Shown one piece after another: positions 49,530-61,900 of a stretch of DNA of 64,000 bases. The translations under genes were made by a program, and so were the position numbers. The notes under the pieces were generated by a model, which saw nothing but the letters and a program-made list of their open reading frames with translations, was not told the DNA's origin and ran no database searches. Position 1 is the stretch's first letter. Each line of letters opens with the position of its first letter. Origin of the DNA: Circinella umbellata (taxonomy: Eukaryota > Mucoromycota > Mucoromycetes > Mucorales > Lichtheimiaceae); the NCBI GenBank assembly GCA_025093555.1, contig JAIWNF010000065.1, forward strand, positions 124,001-188,000. The letters run 5' to 3'.

Positions 49530-51100
49530 TTAATAAAAAAAATAGTAATATTAAATGATATGTAAGGTCGTTATTTATAATAATGTTATAGACACAATAT
49601 ATTTATGTATGTACAAAGAGAAGAGTATATCAAAGCCGATAAAATATATCTTTATTACATAGAAAGGGAGGGTGGGAAAGAAAAAGGTTACTATAGTAAC
49701 TATCTCCTTAACAACAGCCAATATTATTTTTAATTTTTTAATTCTTTCAAAATCTTCTGTCAAGCCTGTGTTTTCTTCATCTGTTAATCTATTTACACCT
49801 AATCTATTTTCTTTTTCTAATAGCTCATTGTCCTTTTGAGTTTTTTTTTCATTACCTTTTATGCATATTTCGTGCAACGCATTCCAAAAAAAAATTAATT
49901 AATTAATTTTCAATTCTTTGTGGCTAAATTCAGCTTCCAAGTAAGATAAAATTTTGGAACTTGGGGATGCATGGAAGTTGTGCCTTAAAGCTTAGAAAGT
50001 GAGTTCATTCTAATCAGCATATTCATCTTTAAAGACAGTACGCTGGCAAATGATCTGAGGGGGGGATAGTAAAAAAAAAAAAAAAGCTTAAATCAATAAA
50101 TACGTACAGATGGTTGAACAAACTGTTACTATAACTTTACAAATAATACATTTCTTGAACATTCAGCGTAAGTAGTCTTGATCTCGCATACCTGTCATAC
50201 TTCTTTTTAGTCGTTTATTATATTATATCACAGATACTTGATAATACTACCCTTGTCAATTAAAGTTTATATGTGTGTTGCCAACAATAAAAACGATACT
50301 TTTTTTTCATTTCGATTTCAACAAAAGAAGATTCTCCATTTATTACTTTGCTGACAGTGTATAAAAAAAAGTATAGCTATGTACAGTATCTCGTTTTCTA
50401 TTTCGCATTGGACGTGCCGGGTGTGTGTTACTGCAAATAAATGCAATCGCTCTTTAGCGCTCAACCACATGGATTGGTTGTATTTCAGTTCAGTATGCAT
50501 GGAAGGTAAAGATAACCAGTACCATGCCCACGAACAGTAATTGGCTAACTTGAAGATGGTATTTATAAGCTCTATAGAAAAGTGGATGACATAAAACGTC
50601 TTGTTATTTGAATACAAGAAATCTAGATCCTGACAAAGGATTACTGCATATGTAATGGTACTAATATACTGTTACTGTGCTACAAAATCATATTACGTAT
50701 TGGAGTTCGTACGATGAATTGGATAAAGAAAACGAAGGTGACAAGTTTTTTTTTTTACGAAAGATCAAAATGTATACCATACGTAGAAGTCAAATATCCC
50801 TTTATTTCGTTTTGTCCCTAGTTTCCTATACATGTTTACGGCTGTAATGGCCATTGGGGAAAGCTCAAGGACAAACACTGGTGTATATTTGAATCATTCT
50901 ATTTTTTCATGGTCAACTACGTACTATGCGTCTCTTTCTTTCCAGGACTACAGATTTTGCAAATATTAAAGTTGAATTAAATATTTCCGTGCAAAGAGAC
51001 AATAACAACGTTCCCAAAGGCTAATACAATATAGTCAATCGTGAAGCTCGGTTACCAGATGTAGGCTAACATTTCTTAGTAAATATCATTATGCTATGCT

Positions 51101-51140
51101 TCTCTCTCTCTCTCAAAAAAAAAAAAAAAAAAAAAAAAAC
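51101..51140. repeat. TC dinucleotide run followed by A26
   Basis: About seven TC units pass directly into 26 consecutive A residues, then CCCGCC. It may be a simple repeat or the 3' tail of a retroposed sequence. Confidence 0.8.
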
Positions 51141-51307
51141 CCGCCTTACTTTTTCAATCACTTACAAAGTGTTTAAAATAATAATAACTTGGAGTCTCCT
51201 TCTAAAGAAGATTTTAAACATGATTACATTATTGTATCACATTATTATTGTTTTGTGACTATATACGTGTATATATATATATTAACTAAAATACTTCTTT
51301 TACAGTC

Positions 51308-51460
51308 TTGAGCACACCTGGTATCAAGAAGGGACTTCTTGCGAAGAGCACTGTTAAATGTCCTGGAGCGCAACGCGGGGGTTCTTTTAGTCGAAAGAAT
51401 CTTGAAAAGATTGTTAGTTCTGCGAGTAACGGAAAAGTACGTTTACGTATCTTAAAGTGA
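51308..51460 (+). pseudogene. Short coding-like remnant, family unknown
   Basis: The frame starting just after a TTTTACAG splice-acceptor-like site reads LSTPGIKKGLLAKSTVKCPG then AQRGGSFSRKNLEKIVSS, ending at TGA 51458-51460. Its GC content is clearly above the flanks and the residue mix is protein-like. No upstream exon was found. Function unknown. Confidence 0.35.
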
Positions 51461-52204
51461 AAAAAGATTCCCTTTGTCATCAACAAAATTGAGATTATTC
51501 TTCATACTAGGTTAGAGCACCTGGCTTTATCGTGATAAGCTTTTTTTAAAGCTCGGTATTGTATGTTTGTATGTCTAAATAACTAAATTTATGCAAGAGG
51601 TATATGCTTGTACAGCTTCTATTGTCGTTCAAAAAAGTATGAAGAAAGCATGCCACTCTTTATTTTTTTTTTTTGGAATATACTCTGACTTGCATACATC
51701 GGTTGGTGTTTACTTTCATGTACCTGTGTTGGTCATTAAGCCTTGTGTGGTACGTTCATAACAATAGTAATAGTATAATATATCCCGAGTTAATTTCTAA
51801 ACAAAGTAAAGTTTTGGTATGTGCATAACCCATGATTTCATTGACTGATCTACCTCCCTTACATTAGCATAGCTTTACCTCCTGCATGTACGTACAACTT
51901 TTTCTTATGTCAGACAAATTCTTATCTACGTAGTTTCTAATGCATTATAAAATACGTACTGTCCATTTCTTCTTTTTATACGTTATTCTTTTCGTTGTAA
52001 CTATTTGAAATAAAAAGGTACGTCATAAGAGATTTTTACCAGTTATAATGAATAAATCAAGCAATACGCACTAAATATCGAATTAAATCTTATAAAATAT
52101 TATGTGTGAATACTAGCATATTAAGAGCAATACGATATCAATCCATCATAAACATATATTAAATCTATATACGTAATACAATACAAGCAATATACGACAA
52201 AATA

Positions 52205-54312
52205 ATGACCAGAACAATAAACGAAAATCAAAAGAGTGGAAATGATTACAAAAGCAGTACGCCCACTACCGCAGTACAGCCGCATGCTTCTATTGCCATG
52301 GAAAACAAAAGCTCATTATCATTAAATGAAAATAAGAGCAACAAACACAAAGAATTTACATATTCTCTGGAAGAGAAAATGCTTCTCAAAAAAATAAATT
52401 GGGCAACAATACCATTTATATTTATCATTATTTTTTTTCAGGTAAGTTGTAACACTACGTACTTGATATGTTGTCGTTCACCTAATAATATTATATTGTG
52501 TATTAATCGAAGAACAAGTTCCTATATACTATTACTATACTTACTTCATTTATTGTATTGAAAAAAAAAAGTATATAGATAAAATTACACTAAATTATTC
52601 TACGGTCATGAATTTATTTGAAGATACCAATATGAATGGGAATGACTTTAATTGGGCTGGATCTTTATATTATGCTGGTTATCTTTTATTTTTGGTACGT
52701 AAACTTTTTCTTTATCTACTATACTGTACGTAAAACAGTTTTTTTTTTTTTTTTTTCGAATTTGACTAATAAAACGTTATAGTTTCCAAATCAATATTTT
52801 ATGCATCGATTTGCTCTTTCAAAATACCTGGGTTTGATGCTTATATTTTGGGGCGTTACTCTTGGATGTACTTCATTAATAAATAATTTTCAACAGCTTG
52901 CTGCTTTACGTTTTATGTTGGGTTTTTGGGAAAGTGCAGCAATGCCATGTTAGTATTCTATTATTCTGTTTTGTTTTCGTGTTTAGTAAATTAGTAGAAA
53001 AACAAAACATTTGATCAAGTAATATATATGTTTTATAATCAATAAATCATAATGTTTAATCTAATAATTTGATGTGTTACTACTACTACAGGTGTAGGAA
53101 TGATTATCTCTATAACATATCGCCGGTGTGAGCAAGCACTATTATTTGGTTTAATTTTATCAACCTATGCTTTTGGTGGTGCCATTGGTGGTGTGACGGG
53201 TTATGGTTTTTTAAACTTAAATGGTGTCTATGGACTTAGTTCGTGGAAATGGTACATATATATAATTTTAATAGATAAGAGAAAAAGAGAAATGTATCAT
53301 AGTAAATAACTTACACTATATTCACAGTTAACAAAAGGCACTAAACATTAATAAGAAAATTGACTATTATTATATGATTTCCAGGTATATGATAGTTTTA
53401 GGTGTTACTACAGTAATTATGGGGTTGATCACATTCTTATTTATGCCAGATAATGCAAAATCAAGATGGTATCGACTTACACCTGAAGAAAAAGAAATTG
53501 TGAAAGAACGAATACAAGATAGTGCAGTGATCCAAGAATCAGAAATTAATTTTAAGCATATATTAGAATCCATTAAGGAATTAAGATTTTATTGCTTTTT
53601 CTTAGTTATCTTTTTCACAAATCTAGTTAATGGTGCAGTGAGTATTTATAGCACATTGATTATTAAAAATCTAGGTGACTTTTCAGTAAGTGAAATATAA
53701 AAAAAAGAATGGCTTTAATATACATATGTATATTTAGATTAATATATTTAATTCTATTTATTTTAGGAAGCTGAAGCAATCTTGCTTAGTATTCCTTATA
53801 ATATCATTTCTATTATATTGATTTTTATGGCGACTTACTTTAGTAATCGGTTTCGCGAATATGGTTATATTGCAGCAGTTTGTTGTATAATTACACTCAT
53901 CGGATTACTTTTATTGATATCATTACCGAAAGGTCATCCTATTATTATTGGGATCTTTCTAGCGAATATTGGACCACAATATTCAATAATCACAACCTTA
54001 ATTTCAGTCAACACTAGCGGATACACGAAAAAAACATTCTATACCAGTATGGGGGCTGTTTCCCGTTGTCTTGGAAATTTCATAGGTCCTCTTTTGATGA
54101 ATGAAAATCAATTTCCACGATACACAAATGCAATGATAACATTTAGTATTACAACATGTATTTCAGCTCTTTTGTTCTTATATATTCGAAAAAGTTATGT
54201 TCGAGACAATCGATATCGACAAATTCAATTATCATTTAAAGCGAATGGATATGTAAAAGAATATATTAATATAACTGATAAAGAAAACTTACATTTTGTA
54301 TATCATCCATAG
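52205..54312 (+). CDS. MFS permease, allantoate/Dal5 (anion:cation symporter) family (6 exons)
   Basis: This is a major-facilitator transporter of the Dal5/Tna1/Liz1-like fungal branch, which takes up organic anions such as allantoate, nicotinate or pantothenate. Exons: 52205-52441, 52572-52694, 52783-52948, 53092-53251, 53385-53685, 53767-54312, giving 510 aa. The hydrophilic N-terminus ends at EEKMLLKKINWATIPF. TM1 then leads to the family motif YIDKITLNYS. Other landmarks are AGYLLFLFPNQYFMHRF, RFMLGFWESAAMPCVG, the loop FMPDNAKSRWYRLTPEEKE between the two six-helix bundles, and a second bundle with PQYSIITTLISVNTSGYTKK. The substrate cannot be assigned. Confidence 0.9.
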
Positions 54313-56236
54313 AAATAAATATATATTCTTTACCTTTGTCTCTATAATATTTGATAAGCGGATTCTCAAACAGTGCTTGTTACCCAGGAGTTTCAAAAAA
54401 AGAAAATAAGAAATTAGCTTACACGTTTTTAAGCATAGGGCTACTCCAGTGTACAGAAGTCCCGAAGGACAGAAGTAACTGGTCCCTATGCCTGCGCCCG
54501 GAGGCGGTGCGTCCCACAACGCATGAGGTCGCCAGCCGAAGCTTCTGACAACATGCTCACAGATTTTAATATCCAGAAAGAAGGAACATAAATGCTCTTG
54601 GTTATCGAGCGTTGTCTTTCTAAGGATCTAGTATAAAAAAAATGGAGCAGGTCCAAAGGACCCACCCCCCGATGAATCAGAGAAAAAAATATTCAAAGTT
54701 AGTCTTCTGTATATGAATATGACATATAATTTCTATCATCATCCGTTACCAAAAAAAGAATCATAATAATTACTTACTCTAAACAATGTATTGTTTGAAA
54801 AGTAATAAATGGCACCTGTAACCAGTAGTGACAGTAACGAAAGTATAGACCGACAACCCACTTGACCATTAAAAAGAAACCAAATAGCAGATAAAAAACA
54901 TTCATCTTGATCACGATAGTCTTGTTAACCAGTAGAAGAAAATCGATACACAAGAAGAATAGACCGAATGTTAAATGACTTATTGGCTGAGATGATAGAA
55001 ATGTAAAACAAAAAAAAAATGCGAGGATGTATACAGTGTATGATGATAATTATACGTAAAAGAGAGAGAGAGTAAAAAGAAAATGATGAAGATTATATTC
55101 GATCCTATTTATATCTTTTTATTATGAGTCAAATCATGATACCAAAAAAAAAAAGTCAACTCTGTTTTATACAATGTTTATATCATTCTTAGGATCTTTA
55201 AAAAAATCATCTTGCCAACAGAATTGGACTTTTGACAACAAAATAAAATAAAAAACTACATCGACATCGACATCTTCTAGCTGAGTAGATCCCAACGATA
55301 ACTTATTGAAAATAAACGAGACGAGTGTCACGGGGTGGATAAGAAGCATATTATAATTTTGGTTACTTTTTTTAATAATACGTAGCAATATATACATACA
55401 TTTCGTTAAAAGTATTAGTAGAAGTTTGTTGTAAGTCGTGAGAATTAAAGCAGTTATTTTTTATTTTATTTTGGTTTTAATTTACGAATGGTTTTGTTAT
55501 TAATGAAAATAAAAGGATCCCTTATATTGGAAATGATTTATCAGTCCAAGAATGATGAAATAGAATGTAAACGTGCAAATTCTCGTGATATAGATAAATA
55601 TCAAACAAGTGATAACCATGTCAACGTTCTTACAAGCCAGTGATTTTTTAATGTTAATGACCATACAGCTACTACTAATTGAATAATAAATAAAAGTTAT
55701 ACTCTTAATAATCGACAAATATATATATATGCCACTATCTTTTGCTCTTCATATATTTTATTAAGGAAAAAACAGTAGCAATAAGAAATATGGAAGCAAC
55801 AGTATCAATTATTATGTTACATATCTACAATTCTCTTTTTCAAAACAACTACAGGATTATTTTAATACGTACGCCAGTATTTTATAATTAAGCAAAACAA
55901 TGAAAGATATGATGAGTTGACATTTTAATTATTGAGTCTCATCAACATAAAAATTGTGACATCTCATATATGTACTGATTTTAAACTGTTACATTTTTCC
56001 AGTACGATACGTACTTGGATAGATATAAACAGATATTTGGATGAACAGAACACATATAATGTGACGCACTATGCTCCCGTCCACTCGATACATATAACCA
56101 TATTTGTTTTTCTTATTCTTCATCAACTTTTTTAATTTTTCAATCGCTCCAATACTTTTTATTTGAATTCATATTAGATTTGTTACTGAAAGAAAAGTTG
56201 GCACTAAAGTTGATCTCATTTTTGATTTTGTTAGAT
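54313..56236. other. Intergenic between the MFS gene and the RFC3 promoter
   Basis: It contains the GC-rich folded island described separately (54433-54523). Nearby, 54640-54680 is a second GC-rich patch with the hairpin GGTCC/GGACC. The remainder is AT-rich and no protein-coding gene was recognised. Confidence 0.5.
54433..54523. ncRNA. GC-rich nested-hairpin island, candidate structured RNA
   Basis: In AT-rich surroundings this stretch is well over half G+C and folds by inspection. GCATAGGG (54433-54440) pairs with CCCTATGC (54484-54491). Inside it CCAGT (54446-54450) pairs with ACTGG (54478-54482), and inside that GTCC (54459-54462) pairs with GGAC (54467-54470) across a CGAA loop. Two further hairpins follow: CGCC/GGCG (54495-54498 and 54503-54506) and TGCG/CGCA (54508-54511 and 54520-54523). 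It does not match a tRNA, 5S, U1, U2, U4, U6, SRP or RNase P core that I can recall. It could be a free ncRNA or part of the MFS gene's 3' UTR. Strand unknown. Confidence 0.4.
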
Positions 56237-56335
56237 CACGTGCCCGCGTTTTTTGGGAAACGGCTGGGGGGTGTAAAATAACACGCGATGCGCGTTTTAT
56301 TGGTTCCTAAAGAAAAATCCAAATTCGCGCTTTTT
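56237..56335 (+). promoter_or_regulatory. RFC3 upstream cluster of CGCG motifs, E-box and inverted CCAAT
   Basis: CACGTG (56237-56242), CCCGCGTTTTTTGG (56243 on), ACACGCGATGCGCGTTTTAT (56281-56300), ATTGG (56299-56303) and TTCGCGC (56324-56330) lie within 130 bp of the ATG. ACGCG and TTCGCGC resemble the MBF/E2F sites used by S-phase genes in fungi. Confidence 0.5.
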
Positions 56336-56367
56336 GATAAAAACTGTTTGGAACTAAATAAAATAAA

Positions 56368-58089
56368 ATGAGTGCTATGGATATTGATACACCTGTTATA
56401 CGTGATAAAGGAAAAGGAAAATTACGACCTACAACTCAAAATGATCAATCTGATAATCTGCCTTGGTAATGAAAAAAAAAAAAAAGAATTTTTATTTGAT
56501 TTTCATATTAACAATAATTCAATATAGGGTTGAAAAATATCGACCGAAAACGTTAGACGATCTTGTTTCGCAAAAAGACGTAACATCAACAAGTAATTAT
56601 TTCTTTTACACACACATACATACATACATATATTAAGGTTGATTGGAAAATTAATTTGGGTCTTTTTTTTTAAGTTGAAACATTCATTGACGCGAACCGA
56701 TTACCACATTTGTTGTTCTATGGACCTCCTGGTACTGGTAAAACTTCTACAATTCTTGCATGCGCACGCAAATTGTATGGTGACAATTATAAATCTATGA
56801 TTTTAGAGGTAAATAATAAAAATAAAGTGAGAGGATAAATACATATAGAGTTTTAATTATATATTTGTATAAAAAAAAGTTAAACGCATCCGATGATCGT
56901 GGTATCGACGTTGTTCGAGAACAAATCAAAAATTTCGCAAGTACAAGAACTATTTTCAGCTCAGGTTTTAAATTGATTATATTAGATGAAGCTGATTCTA
57001 TGACAAATCAAGCACAAGCTGCTTTACGTCGAGGTAATAACCAAAAAAAAAAAATCAATTCATGAGGCAGTGTTAATTAAACCAGGAATGAAACAGAGGA
57101 TGATGATGATTAAGATAGTGTGAATTTTTATGATGGGGTAAATTTATAATAGTGATTGAAAAGTACACAAAAAATGTTCGTTTCTGTATAATTTGTAACT
57201 ATGTAAGTAAAATTATACCTGCTATCCAATCTCGATGTACTCGTTTCCGGTTTGCACCATTGGAAAGTGAACAAGTAGAAGATCGATTACAGACAGTCAT
57301 TAGTACTGAAGGGTAAATTTAATACATATATATGATAATGGAAAGGATGTTTATAAATATGGAAATCTGATATGGACCTTTGTTATATGGATATATATAG
57401 TGTAAATATTACAGATGACGGTAAAACAGCATTATTAAGACTTTGTAACGGTGATATGCGTCGTGCATTAAATATTCTTCAGGCGTGTCACGCCGCATAC
57501 GACAGAGTAGATGAAACTGCTATTTACAATTGTACAGGTCATCCACATCCACAAGATATTGAACGTATTGTCACATGGATGTTGTCGGATGAATTTAGTA
57601 CTATTTATTCGAGTAAGTTCTTCTTTTTTTTCCCAATAGAATACAAACAACAAAGCTGTTAGAAACTTAAGAATGTATTAGTGAATATGTGAGAGTATTT
57701 GGGTCAGCTTAATAAATGTGGTTTTTGCTCATGGGAAAATAATTAAAAAAAATAGATGTTGAAAAATTGAAACGAGAAGCAGGATTAGCATTACAAGATA
57801 TTATTAGTGAAATTTACTATTATATTCTTGCTATCGAATTCCCACCGGATACACGCATATTCTTATTAGAAAATCTAGCAGAAATCGAGTAATTATCCTT
57901 TTTTATTATTATTATTTTTATGGAAAAAAAAGAAAGGACGGAAGAATATGCATTTAATTATTGACTCTTTTTTTATAACTTTTCATTTTGGTTAGATATC
58001 GATTGGCAGAAGGTGCCAATGAAAATATTCAATTAGGTGCTCTTGTAGGTGCTTTCAAACAAGCTCTTCAAATTGCTGCAGCATCCTAA
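56368..58089 (+). CDS. RFC3: Replication factor C small subunit Rfc3 (8 exons)
   Basis: This AAA+ subunit of the RFC clamp loader opens PCNA and loads it at primer-template junctions. Yeast Rfc3 corresponds to human RFC5. Exons: 56368-56465, 56528-56592, 56675-56808, 56880-57033, 57153-57312, 57401-57612, 57756-57888, 57996-58089, giving 349 aa. In order: [18 protein letters not shown] (RFC box II), Walker [31 protein letters not shown], Walker [11 protein letters not shown], the Rfc3-type [19 protein letters not shown] with the SRC motif, and sensor 2 in [15 protein letters not shown]. The C-terminal collar domain ends at [12 protein letters not shown]. The upstream region carries S-phase-like motifs. 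Confidence 0.96.
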
Positions 58090-59117
58090 ATAAATAAATA
58101 AAGCTTATTCTTATTCTTTAACTCTTTTTGTAAACAGTGATAACTATTTTACATTAAAAGAAAAGAGAGGAATTTTCACATGTCTTGATTTATTAAAAGG
58201 AAAATCTAGAAAGTCATCAACTTTTCTTTTGGAGCATGAAAATTTTCTTTAAATGTCATTGAATCATTATTAACAGTGAAAGGCTTCTGAACGAATTAAA
58301 CTATATTATATTTTACCACTGAAATAAATAAATAAAAGAAAACTTGAAGTCGTCATTCATGTCATGCTCCCGATAAAAACGTTTATATAATTTTACGTAA
58401 GTGACATTTTATATCATAGATGACTACTTGATTTTTATAAAATTCATGTGTGACATAAACCCATAGTAGATTGGCTTAGCATGATTGTCAACAATGTAAT
58501 TCATTTACACAACAATAAAAAAAAATCGACGATCTGGTAACCTAATTTATTTTATTGTCACATCTATTATCAAGGTAATAGAGTAGCCACACCTCTCAGT
58601 TCCACCCATTTTTTGGGAAACTTTTTCATCATTACGTACTTTTTTTTTTACACACGCAATACATAAATTTCGGGTTTTCAAAGATTATATTTGTGATGCA
58701 CATGAGAGTATTGTTTTTGTATTGTTTTTTGACAATTATGGAGTAAACAAAAAGAAAAAAACTGTTCATTTCATGTGAAAAAAAGAAGAAGTTATAAATA
58801 AATAAGTAATAATAATATAGTATGTACAACCAAATAAGGATATTAAAAATGCAAGAAAGGGAAAAAAAAGGTAAAATAGTAAAAAGTTATAAAAACTATA
58901 GAAGGTAGAAGATAATGCGCGTAACAAAAAATGGAACAGGATAGAAAAAAAAAAAGGAGGAAGTTGTCTCTCAAAAATAAATAAATAGTTTCTTTTTTTT
59001 AAATGTCGGACGGTGAGTGTGTGAATGTTGAATTATGATTTGCGGTTCTTTTCCATAAAAAAAAAGAAATAGAGTTTAAAGTGAGTATAATAGTGTGTAA
59101 GTGTGTGAAAAAAAAGT
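58090..59117. other. Convergent intergenic region between RFC3 and the hydrolase gene
   Basis: It holds the 3' ends of both flanking genes. It is AT-rich with several AAATAAATAAATAA stretches (58087-58100, 58321-58335, 58796-58806) and A runs. No gene was recognised. Confidence 0.55.
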
Positions 59118-60937
59118 TTAAACATAGACCGTCAATGTTGAGCTTCTGGCCGTAGGCAATTGATCTTCCAATTTCTTGAGAACAGCTGCTTCCAATTCCG
59201 TATCAGTGGTAGATAATGCCTCATGAAACTCTTCACTTGAAGAATCATCATACTCCTCAACCTCTTCATTACCTTCTGGGACAGCTTCCAATCCTTCACT
59301 TGCGCGACGTGCTGATAATTCATCAACAGCGCGACCTTCACGTGGAGCAACCACAGTTCGATAACAAAAGTCCGCAAAAACTGTATCTGCACGGTCCAAC
59401 AATGCTTTATCCTTGACAACTTCACGCACACAGAACCAATCTATATAGTATTCCATTAAACATATCATTTATAGTTGTGATTAATATACATATACAAACA
59501 TATATATTTGTATTAACAGTAATAAAAATCATGCTTAAATAAAACTTACCATGGACACAATCTTCAACGATACTTTCCCATTGTACACCGTCTTGTTCTG
59601 CTTTTTCAGCCAAATCCAATGCATCATCTCTTAATACTTCTTTGTTGCCAACATACATAAGCACTTGTTCAGGTAAGAATGCATGGAAGCCCGTTTGTAA
59701 TTTTGCAATACCAAGAATTGGACTTGCTTCTGTAGGACCATCAGGTTCATTGGGTGTTTTTTCAAAATAATCGCGTTTAATTACCTATAAATATACAGTT
59801 CGAATTAGCACTATTACCATTGTAATTTTGATCAGAAATAGTGAACATTTTTTTTTTACCTTGGCAGTATTTTGTGAAATGTAGTCATATTTGACATTAA
59901 CACGCCAAGATTCAGAAGTAGTTTCATCCGTAACTAAAGGAGATACAAAAACAGCACCAGCAGGTCGAGGTAATTCATTTATCATGGGACCTCCGATATC
60001 TTCTTCTTCTGGGTCATCTGTTACAATTTCGAACCTATTTTAATGTTGTTACTTAGTTACTAATTATACAATACTAACCATAACAACCGTATAATATGTC
60101 ATTGCTAAACTTACATGGATGGGTCATGTGTCAAAAATAACATTTCAAGTAATAAAGAAGCACCAGCTGAATCACCTGTAACAACAACTCTTTCTGGTTC
60201 AACGCCAATTGTCTGTACTAAATGTTCATAAGCCTTTACAACATCTTCAACAGGACTTGGATACTTATATTCTGGTGCTAATCTATAATAATAAATTTGA
60301 TATACATTTTAAAAGTCAACAATTTTAATTGATTTTTTATTACCCCACTTTTATAAATATATGATGTGAATTTTAAACTTTTTTTTTTCTTCCTTTTTGC
60401 TTTCAAATAATATTTATTGTTTGTTTACCTGTAATCGATCGACATAATCAGAGCATTTAAATTATATTTCTTTTTGAGGAAAGTGATCCACCGAATATAG
60501 GTATCCATATACATTGTACAAGTTCCCAAGCGGAATCCACCACCTTAGTATATATATATTGTTCCACAAAATTAAAATGAATATCACACAAAATATCGCC
60601 GCCTTCTTCCTTTTTTTTTCGTTGTTGTTCAAAGAGAAAGAGAAAGAAAGAATATTGATTATTTACCGTGTACATTGAAAAAAATAATATCAGCTTGATC
60701 AATGCGTCTTTTCAATGCAATATCATCCAACTTGTTAACATGTTCACCAATCCAACATCCAGACCATGCATTATTCCAAGCTACTTTATGAATCCAAGGT
60801 TTATGTGATTTACGTGGTCTAGTAATATCATTTAAGATCATGCGAGCTGCAGGTGCTGGATAAGCAAAGACTTTACGTAAGACTTTGATTACTGCTCCAG
60901 GTGGAAGTTTTCGAAGTTGCTTACGAACACTATCCAT
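59118..60937 (-). CDS. Alpha/beta-hydrolase fold-3 esterase/lipase, hormone-sensitive-lipase family (6 exons)
   Basis: This is a serine hydrolase of the HSL-like (alpha/beta hydrolase fold-3) family, which cleaves short-chain or steryl esters. Minus-strand exons: 60937-60667, 60543-60429, 60282-60115, 60034-59860, 59784-59550, 59440-59118, giving 428 aa. The HGGG oxyanion-hole motif is rebuilt across the first intron (FFNVHG then GGFRLG). The SIDYRLAPEYKYPSP segment is typical of the family. The nucleophile is the serine of GDSAGAS, about residue 167. The probable acid and histidine lie in NKEVLRDDALDLAEK and in the CVHDWF junction. After the catalytic domain comes an acidic, probably disordered tail (EEVEEYDDSSSEEFHEA). 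No signal peptide or clear membrane anchor is seen. The physiological substrate is unknown. Confidence 0.9.
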
Positions 60938-61150
60938 TATATGCTAGTCAAGAAAAACTGGAGAAAAAAAAAACAGAAGAAAAAGGAAGAGAAAGAAAAA
61001 AGAGAATGGGAGTGAGAAAAAGAAGAGAGGAATTATAAAAACACGTTTGAGACTAAGCATTTTTTTTTTTTTTTGTTGTCCCGCAATAATTCTAGATTGG
61101 AAAAAGTATATTTTTAATTTCAGACTATATCTTTATTTTTTGGGACACGA
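60938..61150 (-). promoter_or_regulatory. Hydrolase promoter with pyrimidine tract
   Basis: About 60960-61030 is nearly pure purine on the plus strand, that is, a CT tract upstream of the minus-strand ATG. A T16-like run follows at 61060-61075. Confidence 0.45.
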
Positions 61151-61202
61151 GTTGTTCCTGACCTTTTGATAAAAACGTTTTTTTAAGCTTGAAAGAACAA
61201 CT

Positions 61203-61900
61203 ATGGACTTTATCAACTACGAACCAGAAACTGGTGCTCACGGTTATGCTGACAGTAATGATTAGATGGATTTCGAAAGTACTGCAATTGAGTATGGAAA
61301 CATTGAAATGATTGTTAATTTCGGACATGAAGGAAGCAGAAAATGAATGAATGATCGAAGCTGTTAATTGTATTTCTGAAGAAATATAAGTTCTTTCTAT
61401 TCATAACATAAAGAGGTACAAAAAATATGGACAAGACCAAATAGAGAGATTTATACGCTTGAAATAAAAAGAAGGCTAGTCAATTCCAAAAGCTGCTGCG
61501 CAATGTGGTATACCTAGAAGTGCTGCATATGAATTGATCAATGAATTCAATTCAAGTGACGGTACAGTTCTACTTGGAAATAATCCAAGAAAGTCACAAA
61601 ACAAAGCGAAAAAGCTTTATTCAACGCACTCGGAATTTTTCTCGATACCCTAACAATCTTGTGGATTTTTCATTATCGTCTACTGTCACAAAGCCTGAAG
61701 AATATTTCAATGATTGGAGAACGAATTTTGTGTTGCAAGTTCGTAATATGAGACCAATTGTTCAAATCAGGGATTTATTCTTAAATACTATTCTTTTAAA
61801 ACGATTACATGCCAACTTCAGAAACACCAACGACGTTCTCTATTATCAAGACACTCAATATAAAAAAGAAAGGAATGGAATGCGTATTTTATAGAATTGG
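61203..61900 (+). pseudogene. Degenerate Tc1/mariner-like transposase relic (N-terminal HTH part)
   Basis: The readable part is 61426-61645: YGQDQIERFIRLK, stop, KEG, stop, then SIPKAAAQCGIPRSAAYELI and NEFNSSDGTVLLGNNP. This is a homeodomain-like helix-turn-helix of the type that opens IS630/Tc1/mariner transposases. In-frame TAA (61465-61467) and TAG (61477-61479) break it. An upstream block (61203 on, MDFINYEPETGAHGYADSND then stop) and a downstream block in another frame (VDFSLSSTVTKPEEYFNDWR) may be remnants of the same gene. No DDE catalytic core or clear terminal inverted repeats were found. Confidence 0.55.

Larger units (their letters stand above)
49530..52204. other. Gene-poor intergenic region
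   Basis: AT-rich sequence with a (TC)n/A26 run, one short coding-like remnant at 51308-51460, and no intact gene. The minus-strand frame at 49575-49877 and others have background composition and no family resemblance. Confidence 0.5.
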
